DNA from: Treponema vincentii
GTDB taxonomy: Bacteria > Spirochaetota > Spirochaetia > Treponematales > Treponemataceae
Assembly (NCBI RefSeq): GCF_018336815.1
Contig: NZ_CP050497.1
Location: 558,001-622,000, forward strand
Direction: 5' to 3'
Length of the DNA: 64,000 nt
Both the position numbers and the translations under genes were made by a program. The stretch's first letter is position 1. Each line of letters begins with the position of its first letter. Shown piece by piece: positions 1 through 8,642 of this stretch. A model generated the notes under the pieces. The model was not told the DNA's origin. It saw nothing but the letters and a program-made list of their open reading frames with translations, and ran no database searches.

Positions 1-593
1 AGGAGCTGGTCTATCTTATGCCCGTAAGCGGGATCCGATGCCCACGTTCCGGCAAGGTTGTAAATATACGGCGCCTTGCCTTTTGGGTTTACATAGCGAT
101 AACGCGGATCTACGGACGGAAGGTTGAGCGGTTCGGCACTGGCATACGCCTTTAAATGCTGAATATGCGCCCTGACTCCCATTTGTTCGTCGGGGAACGC
201 CAAGCCCGGGTTTTCTGCGTTGACGGCGCCGAGTCCGCAAAAATTGTTCATGTCTGCGGTTACCAATCCGCCGAACCGTAAAAAGCCGGTTTCCAAGCAC
301 ATCTGCACAAAAGCGATATCGGCATTTATCCCTTCGGCGGCGGACTCTTCCAGATAATACCCTGCTAATCGTTTTACTTTTTCCTGATCGGCTTCGGCTG
401 CTTGCGCTAAGGCGGTTTGCGTTAAAAAAAACGAAACAAGTTGCTCCTGCGTCATGCGTCCGGTTCCCATAATCGCTTTAGGAATGGATGGCGGAACCGA
501 CCGGCATGAAAAACAAAGCAATACCGCAAGCATGGTAATAAGGGTAAAAGGATGGTTTAAAAAACGCTTTATGCGAAAGTGGGAAATGCTCAT
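1..593 (-). CDS. Glucosaminidase-like lipoprotein (C-terminus beyond window)
   Basis: The minus-strand reading frame is open from the window edge to an ATG at 591-593, 9 bp after the guaA stop, with GGAG about 12 nt upstream. The N-terminus is a lipoprotein signal: a basic start, a hydrophobic core and a lipobox ending LCFSC (Cys30). The following residues, with an extracellular Glu-containing helix (AFVQMCLETGFL) and NNFCGLGAV, resemble the FlgJ/Bax-type glucosaminidase fold that cuts the peptidoglycan glycan strand. It would act on the cell wall from the outer face of a membrane. The start is close enough to guaA for co-transcription. The 3' end is missing, so total length and any extra domains are unknown. 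The family call is from motif memory only. Confidence 0.7.
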   Translation of the reverse strand, partial: MSISHFRIKRFLNHPFTLITMLAVLLCFSCRSVPPSIPKAIMGTGRMTQEQLVSFFLTQTALAQAAEADQEKVKRLAGYYLEESAAEGINADIAFVQMCLETGFLRFGGLVTADMNNFCGLGAVNAENPGLAFPDEQMGVRAHIQHLKAYASAEPLNLPSVDPRYRYVNPKGKAPYIYNLAGTWASDPAYGHKIDQL

Positions 594-602
594 ACGGTTA
601 TG

Positions 603-2150
603 TTACTCCCATTCAATGGTTGCAGGAGGCTTGGGCGTAATGTCATACACCACACGGTTGATGCCTTTTACTTCGTTGATGATGCGGAGCGTAATCTTTT
701 GCAGCAGCGGATATGGGATTTCTGCGACCTCAACCGTCATCGCATCGACGGATGTTACCGCCCGTATTGCTATCAGGTTGTCATACGTTCTGCCGTCGCC
801 CATGGCGCCGACCGTGCGGACATTGGGGAATACGGTAAAATACTGCCAAATAGAATCCGCCAAGCCCGCCTGCGCAATCTCTTCTCGGAGAATGGCATCG
901 CTTTCGCGTACCCAATGTAGTCGTTCGGGAGTGATTTCTCCTAAGATACGCACCGCAAGTCCCGGGCCGGGGAAGGGCTGCCGCTTAACCAGTTCGTCGG
1001 GAATACCGAGCGCCGTGCCGAGCGCCCGTACCTCGTCCTTAAACAGCATCCGCAGCGGTTCAATCAGTTCCTTAAAGTCGATATGTTCGGGAAGCCCGCC
1101 GACATTGTGATGGGATTTTATGACCGCCGCCTTTTTGCTGCCGCCGGATTCAATAACATCGGGATAGATGGTTCCTTGTACTAAAAAATCGACGGTGCCG
1201 ATCTTTTTTGCTTCTTCTTCAAAAACACGGATAAATTCTTCACCGATAATCTTCCGCTTGCGTTCGGGTTCGGTTACTCCGGCAAGTTTTTTTAAGAACC
1301 GCTCTGAGGCATCCACATGGATGATGTTAAGACCGAGTGTTTCACGGTATGTTTTTAATACCTGTGCCGCTTCGTCTTTGCGTAAAAGACCGTGATCGAC
1401 AAAAATACAGGTAAGCTGATCGCCGACGGCTTTATGCACCAGCACCGAAGCGACGGAGGAATCAACTCCGCCGGACAGAGCCGATATAACCTTTTTGTTG
1501 CCGACCTTTCGTTTTATTTCCTGAATAACCGTGTCGGCGGCGGTTGCGGCGTTCCAGACTTCGGTACATCCGCAAATACCGCGCACAAAGTTTTTGAGCA
1601 TTTGTGTGCCGTATACGGAGTGTAATACTTCGGGATGGAATTGTACGCCGTAATATTTGCGCTCGGTATTCGCCATTGCGGCGATAGGACAGTTATCCGT
1701 TTTCGCAATAACGGTAAAGCCTTGGGGAAGGGCGGATACGCTGTCGTTATGGCTCATCCACACGATGGAGTCTGCCGGGCAATCTTTCCAGAGCGCTGCA
1801 CCCGCTGCATCTCCGCCGGTGTACAGCTTCGTCTTACCGAATTCGCTTTTTTCTGCAGGCTGCACTTTTCCGCCGAGCAAATAGGTCATCAACTGCATTC
1901 CGTAGCAGATACCCAACACCGGTACTTTTAAGTTGAATATTTCAGGGTTACAGGTTGCCGCATCATCGGCATATACCGAATCGGGCGCTCCGGTTAAAAT
2001 AATCCCTTTTAAAGAAACGCTTTGTATGCGGGAAAGTTCCGCGTCGAAAGGAAGGACTTCGCAATATACTCCGCATTCGCGGACACGGCGGGCAATGAGC
2101 TGGCTATACTGCCCTCCGAAATCAAGGATAATAATTTTTTCTGTGTGCAT
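603..2150 (-). CDS. guaA: GMP synthase (glutamine-hydrolysing)
   Basis: The 515-residue protein has the full GuaA layout. An N-terminal class I glutamine amidotransferase carries the nucleophile in GICYGMQ (Cys82) and the His-Pro-Glu of the triad (His172, Glu174). An ATP-pyrophosphatase domain follows with the P-loop SGGVDSS at about 226-232. The C-terminal dimerisation domain ends in KPPATIEWE, the usual GuaA terminus. It converts XMP to GMP in the cytosol using ATP and glutamine. The length is normal. No strong Shine-Dalgarno is seen before the ATG. The lipoprotein gene at 1-593 follows within 10 bp and is probably co-transcribed. Confidence 0.97.
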   Translation of the reverse strand: MHTEKIIILDFGGQYSQLIARRVRECGVYCEVLPFDAELSRIQSVSLKGIILTGAPDSVYADDAATCNPEIFNLKVPVLGICYGMQLMTYLLGGKVQPAEKSEFGKTKLYTGGDAAGAALWKDCPADSIVWMSHNDSVSALPQGFTVIAKTDNCPIAAMANTERKYYGVQFHPEVLHSVYGTQMLKNFVRGICGCTEVWNAATAADTVIQEIKRKVGNKKVISALSGGVDSSVASVLVHKAVGDQLTCIFVDHGLLRKDEAAQVLKTYRETLGLNIIHVDASERFLKKLAGVTEPERKRKIIGEEFIRVFEEEAKKIGTVDFLVQGTIYPDVIESGGSKKAAVIKSHHNVGGLPEHIDFKELIEPLRMLFKDEVRALGTALGIPDELVKRQPFPGPGLAVRILGEITPERLHWVRESDAILREEIAQAGLADSIWQYFTVFPNVRTVGAMGDGRTYDNLIAIRAVTSVDAMTVEVAEIPYPLLQKITLRIINEVKGINRVVYDITPKPPATIEWE

Positions 2151-2216
2151 AGCGTACTATATCAGTGTATGAGCTGTTAGACAAGCAGTCTTTCGATTAG
2201 AGGTCAAGACTTTCCG

Positions 2217-2242
2217 AACCGCCATGGATAGCGGGCGGTTTT
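2217..2242. terminator. Short inverted repeat, possible terminator
   Basis: AACCGCC (2217-2223) pairs with GGCGGTT (2234-2240) across a 10-nt loop. Only a short T run follows on the plus side and none on the minus side, so function as an intrinsic terminator between the GH114 gene and guaA is doubtful. Confidence 0.25.
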
Positions 2243-2267
2243 GATATGTTATGCCATTTGTCTAACC

Positions 2268-3089
2268 TCAAAATAGCTTATCGAGTTGTAATGAAGGGGA
2301 TATGTCGTAGGTAAATCCGTTGCGTTCGCAATATGCTTTTATTTCTTTTGTCAGCTTTTTCGTTGCGCCGTATTCGAGTATATAGACGGCGAGGCCATAC
2401 CTTTTACATTGAGCCAGATATTCCAAAAAATACTCTCTATCTTCTGCAGACTTTGCTCCGAATGTATTATTCTTAAAATGTATTTCGGTAAAGACGCTTT
2501 CTTGATTAACCCCGTGTACCATCACTTTAATGGAATCTTGCCGCATCGCTTCGGTTATAAACGTATCGCCGCCGTTAATGATAATGGGTTTATGCTCCGT
2601 ATGTATTGTATGCAAGAGAGCTATCAGTCCCTGATATATTTCGGGTGTGTGATAATGATAATACACGTCAGCGTTATCAAGAAAAAAACCGTCTATGCCT
2701 TTTTGAGACAAAAGCTGCGCCTTATTTTTTATTCTGTTCTGCCATTTTTTATCCGCAACATTTACCCATTTTTCTTCATCCCAATTTTCGTAGTGTCCTA
2801 ACGCCGTATCTGTAAATGCTGCGTAATCATCGCGGAATGTTTCGATAGAGCCGATATTTAAATAAGAAAAGATATACGTGTTTCCGTTTTTGTGAAGCTG
2901 TGCAATATCTTCTTGAGAAAAAAATTCCGCATCAATTACCAGCGTCTTAATTCCTTTAAGCTGTACCGCCTTGTCGGGCGACATACCGATCAGCACTTTA
3001 TAATCTTTGGTACTTTCTGCGGATATACCGTTTATCACAATAAGTGCAAAAAAAATGAGGGACATACAAAAGGTTTTTACGGTTCGCAT
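2268..3089 (-). CDS. Secreted GH114-like (endo alpha-1,4-polygalactosaminidase family) protein
   Basis: About 273 residues. The start is placed at 3089 because AGGAGC lies 5-6 nt upstream of that ATG; the frame is open to an earlier ATG at 3122 that lacks a ribosome site. The new start gives a clean signal peptide (MRTVKTFCMSLIFFALIV...). The mature part has the TIM-barrel features of the GH114/TM1410 group: FSYLNIGSIE after strand 3, GIDGFFLDNADVY with the Asp-Asn pair, and a late IINGGDTF strand. Family members cleave galactosaminogalactan-type polymers, but many are uncharacterised, so the substrate here is unknown. It is probably periplasmic or surface exposed. The neighbours are unrelated housekeeping genes. 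Confidence 0.7.
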   Translation of the reverse strand: MRTVKTFCMSLIFFALIVINGISAESTKDYKVLIGMSPDKAVQLKGIKTLVIDAEFFSQEDIAQLHKNGNTYIFSYLNIGSIETFRDDYAAFTDTALGHYENWDEEKWVNVADKKWQNRIKNKAQLLSQKGIDGFFLDNADVYYHYHTPEIYQGLIALLHTIHTEHKPIIINGGDTFITEAMRQDSIKVMVHGVNQESVFTEIHFKNNTFGAKSAEDREYFLEYLAQCKRYGLAVYILEYGATKKLTKEIKAYCERNGFTYDISPSLQLDKLF

Positions 3090-3156
3090 AAGTTGCTCCT
3101 GATCAAAATGAGAATATGACATCTATAAAAGATCGGGAAAATTTGCTACGCATCCT

Positions 3157-3894
3157 TCAAAATACATTTTTTTTTGCAACATATACTACAGCGTAATCCT
3201 CTGCACGGCTTTCGGTAAAACTGTAGTCCGAATAGGCGGCAGCGGACTGGAATCCCGTCTGTTCAAATAAGGTTAAAAGTGTTTGCCGTTGCAGCGGATG
3301 CAGCACCGTAAAGTCTGAATCTATAGTATCGTGCGTCTTGTCGGTAAATTCTATAGTAAACTTGATATTCCCGTCCGGTAAAAAATCATAGCGCCGCTTA
3401 AAAATAAAGGCGTCCGTTTCTTTATCCTTAAAGTTCATTTTTTTCTCAGCAAGGATGCGGTCGTAATTGAGAACTTCAACAATAAAAATACCGTACCCCT
3501 GTAACGACTGATACACGGAACTGAAAAAACGGCGAAGCGCTGCTTCATCAGGTAAATGCGGGAGCGTATTGCCGAAACACAGTACGCCGTTACAGGTACC
3601 GAATTGCAGAATATCGGCGATGTTCGCTTGATGGAATGCCAATTCTCCTGATGTGCGGATACCGAACGTATAGGCAGCTTTTTGTTCGGCAATTCCGATC
3701 ATCTTTGCATTTAAGTCAAGTCCGTATATATCGTATCCGCGTTGATGTAATCCCAACGCCAGATCGCCGGTTGCACAACCGGCATCACACAATCTGCCCG
3801 GCAACGGACAAAGGTGTTGGATAAAATCAAGCTTTTCCGCCTCAACTGGGAAAAGTTCGCTGTAATGGTCTGCAATCAAATCATATACGTTCAT
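3157..3894 (-). CDS. Class I SAM-dependent methyltransferase
   Basis: 245 residues. SAM-binding motif I is visible as LCDAGCATGDLAL (about 35-47), followed by the acidic strand end in IYGLDLNAKMI and a post-motif strand GVLCFGNTLPHL. The C-terminal half (NGVLCFGN to SAAAYSDYSF) follows the usual Rossmann methyltransferase order. A GGAGAAGAG site lies immediately before the ATG. The substrate cannot be told: motif I and the HLPDEAAL region fit small-molecule methyltransferases of the UbiE/SmtA type. It sits alone between convergent or loosely spaced genes. Confidence 0.75.
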   Translation of the reverse strand: MNVYDLIADHYSELFPVEAEKLDFIQHLCPLPGRLCDAGCATGDLALGLHQRGYDIYGLDLNAKMIGIAEQKAAYTFGIRTSGELAFHQANIADILQFGTCNGVLCFGNTLPHLPDEAALRRFFSSVYQSLQGYGIFIVEVLNYDRILAEKKMNFKDKETDAFIFKRRYDFLPDGNIKFTIEFTDKTHDTIDSDFTVLHPLQRQTLLTLFEQTGFQSAAAYSDYSFTESRAEDYAVVYVAKKNVF

Positions 3895-4054
3895 TTACTC
3901 TTCTCCACCGCTGCAATTATGGTATACTATATCGATACAATGTGCTATAGGAGAACGATATGATCAAAATGACGAAATGAGCTTATAACCTAATTTGCAG
4001 TTATACAGATAACAGATACGGGGTGATTGTAAGGAATAAATCTACGGCGGAAAG

Positions 4055-4633
4055 TTAAGCTGCAGCGCTGTGACCCCACAGATAATAATACACCCCGATA
4101 TTCCAAAGGCCGTGGACTGCGGCTACTAGTGCGATACTCGCCGCGGGATGAGTCACCTGTTTGAGCTTGAGATAGGCAATGCGGAATACGATTCCGGCTC
4201 CTGCGGCAAAGAGCATGGAAGAGAGTCCGAGGTAACGGTGTGCCAGTGTGAAGAGCAAGAGGGCGGAAAATTCGGTGAAGCACAATTCAAAAAACGACGC
4301 GATGTTATTCTCGCTGCATATATAAGAGAAAGACGAAAGCGGTAAACGTGCAGAGCATTTTGCTGCGGGCGAATTTTTTTGCAAGCGCGGTTCGACATAA
4401 TGAGTGTAAATGCGATGCAGCCGATTCGGAGTATAGAGCCGGTATAGTATTTCTTCATACACAGCTGCGCATATCGTGTAACAGCAAAAAACGCTCTGCG
4501 CATATAGTCCGGTCGGCTTAGGCGGAAGGGTAAACGGTACCGCTGAAAACAGCGGAGGAAGTAATAAAAAAGCGGTTACCGCTGCAAATTCACTAAAGAA
4601 GAGTGCATCTTTTTTACTAAAGCGCCATTCCAT
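4055..4633 (-). CDS. CPBP-family (CAAX-protease-like) intramembrane metalloprotease
   Basis: 192 residues with several hydrophobic segments. The three CPBP signature blocks are present: EEILYR (Glu60, Glu61, Arg65), LAHRYLG (His132) and HGLWN (His174-Asn178), which in the family line a membrane-embedded metal site. Members include CAAX prenyl endopeptidases and bacterial proteins tied to bacteriocin immunity or membrane protein processing, so the substrate is unknown. The gene starts 43 bp upstream of the hydrolase stop codon at 4676. No strong ribosome site is obvious. Confidence 0.7.
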   Translation of the reverse strand: MEWRFSKKDALFFSEFAAVTAFLLLPPLFSAVPFTLPPKPTGLYAQSVFCCYTICAAVYEEILYRLYTPNRLHRIYTHYVEPRLQKNSPAAKCSARLPLSSFSYICSENNIASFFELCFTEFSALLLFTLAHRYLGLSSMLFAAGAGIVFRIAYLKLKQVTHPAASIALVAAVHGLWNIGVYYYLWGHSAAA

Positions 4634-4675
4634 TTCATCCCGCTATTTTATTGTAATCTTTTCCTTAAAAGCAGG

Positions 4676-5590
4676 TTATAGCCTGTTTTCTATCCATCCC
4701 AAGATATCGGCTTTTACTTCTTCTTTATTTGTCTCATTTAAGATTTCGTGTCGGGCGTTTTCGTATAGTTTTAACGTTACATCCCGTATCCCGATATTCT
4801 GATAGATACGATAAAGGGTTTTCAGCATTTTGCCTCCGTTGGAAACGGGGTCTTCCGAACCGGCGGTAATGAGAATAGGTAAATCAGTTGGTATACCTTT
4901 TAAAGCTTCTTGCGTATGGAGCCTTTTTAAACCGCGCATAAAATCCTGAAAGAAACCTGCAGTACAGACAAATCCGCAGTATTCATCATCGATATATTTT
5001 TTTACTTCGTTTTCATCCCTCGAAAGCCAGTCAAAGGCTGTGTGCGGATTTTTGATTCTGTTGTTATACGAACCGAAAACTAATGCATTCATAAACTTGG
5101 CAACGGATTTTCTCCCTTTGAATGCGCAGGTAAGGCTTGCAAGCAGCGAGGCAACAGATACGCTGGGGTTAGGACCTGCAGAACCGATGAGAACGGCCGC
5201 CTTTACCGTTGTACCGTACCGTTCGATGTATTCCTGCGTTACAAAGGAGCCGAACGAATGCCCGACGATGACATTTGGAAGTGCAGGATACTGTTTTTGT
5301 ATCTCCGCATTGATTTCTTTTTGATCTTCGACAACACGTCCGAACCCGTCTCCGTCGGCAAGGTACCCCATTAAGCCGCTCTTTGCACCGGTCTTTCCGT
5401 GACCGCGGTGGTCGGATGCAACTACGGCAAAACCTTTTTTGCACGCTGCCTGTGCAAAATCATCATACCGGAGAGCGTGCTCCGCCATCCCGTGCACGAT
5501 ATGCAGCACCGCCTTCGGATGTTGTTCAGGAAGCCATGTATAAACGGCGAGGGAAGCGCCATCGCTCATTGTCTGATACGTAGTTTGCAT
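4676..5590 (-). CDS. Alpha/beta hydrolase, monoacylglycerol lipase / lysophospholipase type
   Basis: 304 residues. The hydrolase fold is clear: an oxyanion strand HIVHGMAEHALRY (30-42), DHRGHGKT (60-67), the nucleophile elbow GHSFGSF with Ser112, an Asp in ITAGSEDPVSNGG and the catalytic His in ARHEILNET. This is the pattern of monoacylglycerol lipase-like enzymes (serine aminopeptidase S33 domain), probably acting on host-derived lysophospholipids or monoglycerides. The notable point is upstream: the ATG sits directly behind a 160-bp multi-hairpin repeat that recurs in front of ygeY. The repeat supplies the GGGAG ribosome site. Confidence 0.85.
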   Translation of the reverse strand: MQTTYQTMSDGASLAVYTWLPEQHPKAVLHIVHGMAEHALRYDDFAQAACKKGFAVVASDHRGHGKTGAKSGLMGYLADGDGFGRVVEDQKEINAEIQKQYPALPNVIVGHSFGSFVTQEYIERYGTTVKAAVLIGSAGPNPSVSVASLLASLTCAFKGRKSVAKFMNALVFGSYNNRIKNPHTAFDWLSRDENEVKKYIDDEYCGFVCTAGFFQDFMRGLKRLHTQEALKGIPTDLPILITAGSEDPVSNGGKMLKTLYRIYQNIGIRDVTLKLYENARHEILNETNKEEVKADILGWIENRL

Positions 5591-5598
5591 CGTCTTTA

Positions 5599-5758
5599 TC
5601 TCCCATAAAAAGTCAAGAAGAAAGTATCAACTTTCGATTGACTTTTTACGCACGTTCACAACGAAGTGAGAACGTGCAGATGATATACAAGTTTGCGTTT
5701 GAGCAAACTTGAGTAAATAAAAGCCGTGCCATTTGTACGGCTTTTATTTTACACTCCT
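5599..5758 (-). repeat. Structured leader repeat, copy A (in front of the hydrolase gene)
   Basis: Read on the minus strand, this 160-bp block starts AGGAGTGTAAAAT and ends GGGAGA, 8 nt from the hydrolase ATG. It contains four hairpins in order: AAAAGCCGT...ACGGCTTTT followed by ATTT, CAAGTTTGC...GCAAACTTG, GCACGTTC...GAACGTGC, and AAAAAGTCAA...TTGACTTTTT with an inner GAAAGT/ACTTTC stem. Copy B at 39488-39647 matches it nearly base for base. The hairpin-2 loop differs while its stem is kept. It begins 8 bp from the hexosaminidase stop, so it fills the whole intergenic space. Confidence 0.9.
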
Positions 5759-5765
5759 TTTTGCC

Positions 5766-7722
5766 TTACCACGTTTCTCGGCAGGCGGTCATAATGCGTA
5801 AGGCACGGTTATAGCGTACCGCTTGCGGTTCAAGTGTTTTATTCGCTTCGGGGCATGGATCGAGCCGTTCTTCTTCAAGTTCATCAATGTGCGTAATCTT
5901 ACCCTGTATATAATCGGCTAGTAATTCCTGCGTAACTTCCAGCCGCATCAACATTGCCCCGAAGCGATGATCCAACACCTCTGAACCGAACCCGCGGCAT
6001 TCTTCCATCCATACCCGCCGCCGTGCCTTCGCCATTGTGGCTAATGCCATTTTGAGCGGTTGTATCTTCTTTTCGATCAATGCCTGCAATGCTCTTTTAT
6101 CCGCTTTTTTATAGGCCTCCCAAATATCCAAGGGGAGTCTCCACTTATAGTAAAGCGTCTTCATCATCAATGCATAAAATTCGGCAATGCTGCGCTGAAG
6201 AGGATTATCCGTATTGGCTGCATCCTCGGTAAAGGCTTGCTCCAGTTTTTTATAGACGGCATCCATATCAGTTGTCAACGTCCGTATATAATACAGAAAT
6301 TTTGAACCGAGCGGGTCTTGATATAACAGATACTTCGACGGCGTTATATCATAATCGTTACCGGTTGTTCCTTCAAACAAATCCGGCTCTCCCTGTCGCA
6401 TCCATTCGTCAAGCCCCATACCGGTATAGAGCCTTAGATACTGCGCAAATCCCGCTTCTTGATATTTGGGATGACAGTCAAGATAGGCGAAGAGCACCAA
6501 ACCGAACATACAGGTATAGAGCGGAGCCTCGCTGCCGTCATCACCCCATGAAGTAACGATGACTTCTTTGACTTTTTCCTTTCGGCAAGCTTCAATAGCA
6601 GCAAGTGTTGTTTCAAGGGTTTTCTTATGATGCGGTATATATCCCGTCCAGCGCCATGCTCCGCCGGCAAACATGGTCTTTTTCGTAAGCGCTCGGCATA
6701 CTTGCAGGTGTTTTCGGTAATGCTTGGTCAAGCAGCTATAGTAATCCCAGTACATTAATCCTACCTGATGGGGGATAATCGGCTCAGTATTTTCTTTGTT
6801 ATTGGAATAGCGGCCAAAGAACATATCATCCCAAACGATAGGCTTAAAGCCGTATGTTTTGCAGAGGTTTTTCATAAAAGCAAGATGCTCCTCCATAATA
6901 TTCCTCTTTTGTTTGAGTCCGTTTTCATCCAAATAGCGCCCACGTCCCAGATTATGGGCTTCGTCCATTCCGATATGGATAATATCCGAAGAAAATGCTT
7001 TGCGTAACGACGCAATCATCCGTGTAAGCAGTACCCGGACTTCAGCATTAGCAATATTAAAGATGTTATCGATATCTTTATACTTGTATTCTATCGCCTC
7101 CCACATAAAATATTGATCCATGTGAGCAAGCGTCTGGATGCACGGAACCAACTGTACGCCGAAAATCTGCGCATAGCGGTCGAGCTCCTGCAAATCTTTG
7201 ATGGAATACCGTCCGCGTAATGCACCAAAGTAAGGAGCGCCTTCAACTTCGTACACATCTTCCATATACAGCATAAACCACGAATGTCCCATAAAGGCCA
7301 TTTCGCGAATAAGCTGTTTTAGCATATCGATATGTGCAACAGCATTACGGGAAAGATCGAGCATTAAGCCGTTTTTTTGTAAAAACATGATCCATGCGGA
7401 ATTCCAATAAACGCTGGGCATCCCGCCTTGAGTAGAGCAGAGAATCTTCAATTGTTTGACTTTTAAGCAACAACATCGACAACGCAAAATAAAAATGCGG
7501 CGCAGAATCCGCTTCAATTTCGCACACGCCGTTTCTAAAAGTTGTGGAAATTTCGGAGTTCTTCACTTTTTTGAACATAACGGGAATACCGTCTTCGCTA
7601 ATTCTAAGCGGATAGCTTTTTCTCAGTTCTGCAACTGCGAGCGTCATTTTTTCGTCAAGATCGGATAGATCAAGTTTTAACGGTTTCAACGGTTTTATTG
7701 CCATACACATTATTTTATCCAT
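5766..7722 (-). pseudogene. GH20 beta-N-acetylhexosaminidase, broken by one frameshift
   Basis: Two overlapping minus-strand frames make one protein of about 650 residues. The N-terminal part (from ATG 7722) covers the small GH20b-like domain. The C-terminal part begins near NGLMLDLSRNAV and contains the GH20 barrel with the catalytic Asp-Glu pair in HIGMDEAHNLG and the substrate wall VTSWGDDGSE. The frames join at an A7 tract (7372-7378): removing one A gives VFTKNGLMLDLSRN in one frame, which fits the family. The enzyme would remove terminal GlcNAc/GalNAc from glycans. There is no signal peptide, so it is probably cytosolic. It could be an assembly error, a slippage site or a real pseudogene. 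Confidence 0.85.
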
Positions 7723-7843
7723 CAAAAATAATTAAAGAAACCCTCTAAAAATTTTAGGTTTTAGAGTTTCTAAATAGTAAAGACCATTATACCACAGTTA
7801 TAAAGAAATGACAGCGCAAATTTTGCGTAAATTTTGCATAGGC

Positions 7844-7872
7844 TTTTAAAAAATTACTAACGAAGGTATAAT
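7844..7872 (+). promoter_or_regulatory. Possible promoter for the B3/4-domain gene
   Basis: TATAAT at 7867-7872 with a weak -35 (TTTTAA, 7844-7849) at 17-bp spacing lies 86 bp before the ATG at 7958. The -10 is consensus but the -35 is poor. Confidence 0.35.
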
Positions 7873-7957
7873 TAGAAATAGGAATTATATACAATAAACC
7901 TGTTCGAAAACGCAGTTATCGAATAGGTCTAATATAAGAATTCGGAGGCATGCTGCT

Positions 7958-8632
7958 ATGAAATGTATTATCGATAAAAGTATCGTTGAACTCGGGATTA
8001 CAAGTGTTGTGATTGGCGTTGCAAAAAATATCGATCCGCACGCGAAATTATCCGATTCATTCTTAAAAAAGCAAAAAAAGATGGAAGATTGGGCATTACA
8101 GTGCGATGTTGATGAGGTTTTGCATAATCCGATTACTCAAGGCTATGCCGATTTGCTGCAAAGCGTCGGGCGCAGTATCAAAAAGTATCCGCCGACTGTT
8201 CCCGCATTTATTCGGAACATTCAGCGCCGCGGTTCTATGCCGCACATCAATAGTGTTATCGATATCTACAACGTCGAATCATTACATTCGCTTTTAGCGA
8301 TTGGCGGGCACGATCTTGATAAGATAGACGGGCAGATAGAATTTACCGTCAATAAGGAAGCGGGGGTTTTTCTTCCGATTTCATCGACTGAGAAGCATGT
8401 TGCCGAAACCGATTACGTATACCGCGACTCTAAAGGTATTATTGCATGGCTTGGTGTCCGCGACGGGGAAGATTATAAATTTGACGACGGAACAAAAAAC
8501 GCAATCTTTATTATCACAGGGAATGCCGATACTTCCGTAGAAATGCGTGTGGAAGCGCTTAAGCGGATTCAAAGCGATTTGGCGGAGTGTATGCCTCAGC
8601 TGGAATTTGAGATACAGGTTATCGAAGGATAG
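7958..8632 (+). CDS. B3/B4 tRNA-binding-domain protein
   Basis: 224 residues, with GGAGG 9 nt before the ATG. The sequence matches the free-standing B3/B4 domain otherwise found in the phenylalanyl-tRNA synthetase beta chain: RRGSMPHINSVIDIYN, the GGHDLDKIDG turn, EVGVFLP-like KEAGVFLPI, and a C-terminal ITGNADTSVEM block. Free-standing copies are thought to act in editing or tRNA/amino-acid binding, but the role is not settled. It is convergent with lepA, with a 10-bp gap. No extra domains are seen. Confidence 0.85.
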   Translation: MKCIIDKSIVELGITSVVIGVAKNIDPHAKLSDSFLKKQKKMEDWALQCDVDEVLHNPITQGYADLLQSVGRSIKKYPPTVPAFIRNIQRRGSMPHINSVIDIYNVESLHSLLAIGGHDLDKIDGQIEFTVNKEAGVFLPISSTEKHVAETDYVYRDSKGIIAWLGVRDGEDYKFDDGTKNAIFIITGNADTSVEMRVEALKRIQSDLAECMPQLEFEIQVIEG

Positions 8633-8642
8633 GCTCAAACCG

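Noticed and set aside
3961-3981. AGGAG followed by a six-codon frame after a TATACT-like -10
   Set aside because: It is too short to call. It could be a leader or relic but nothing downstream on the plus strand uses it.
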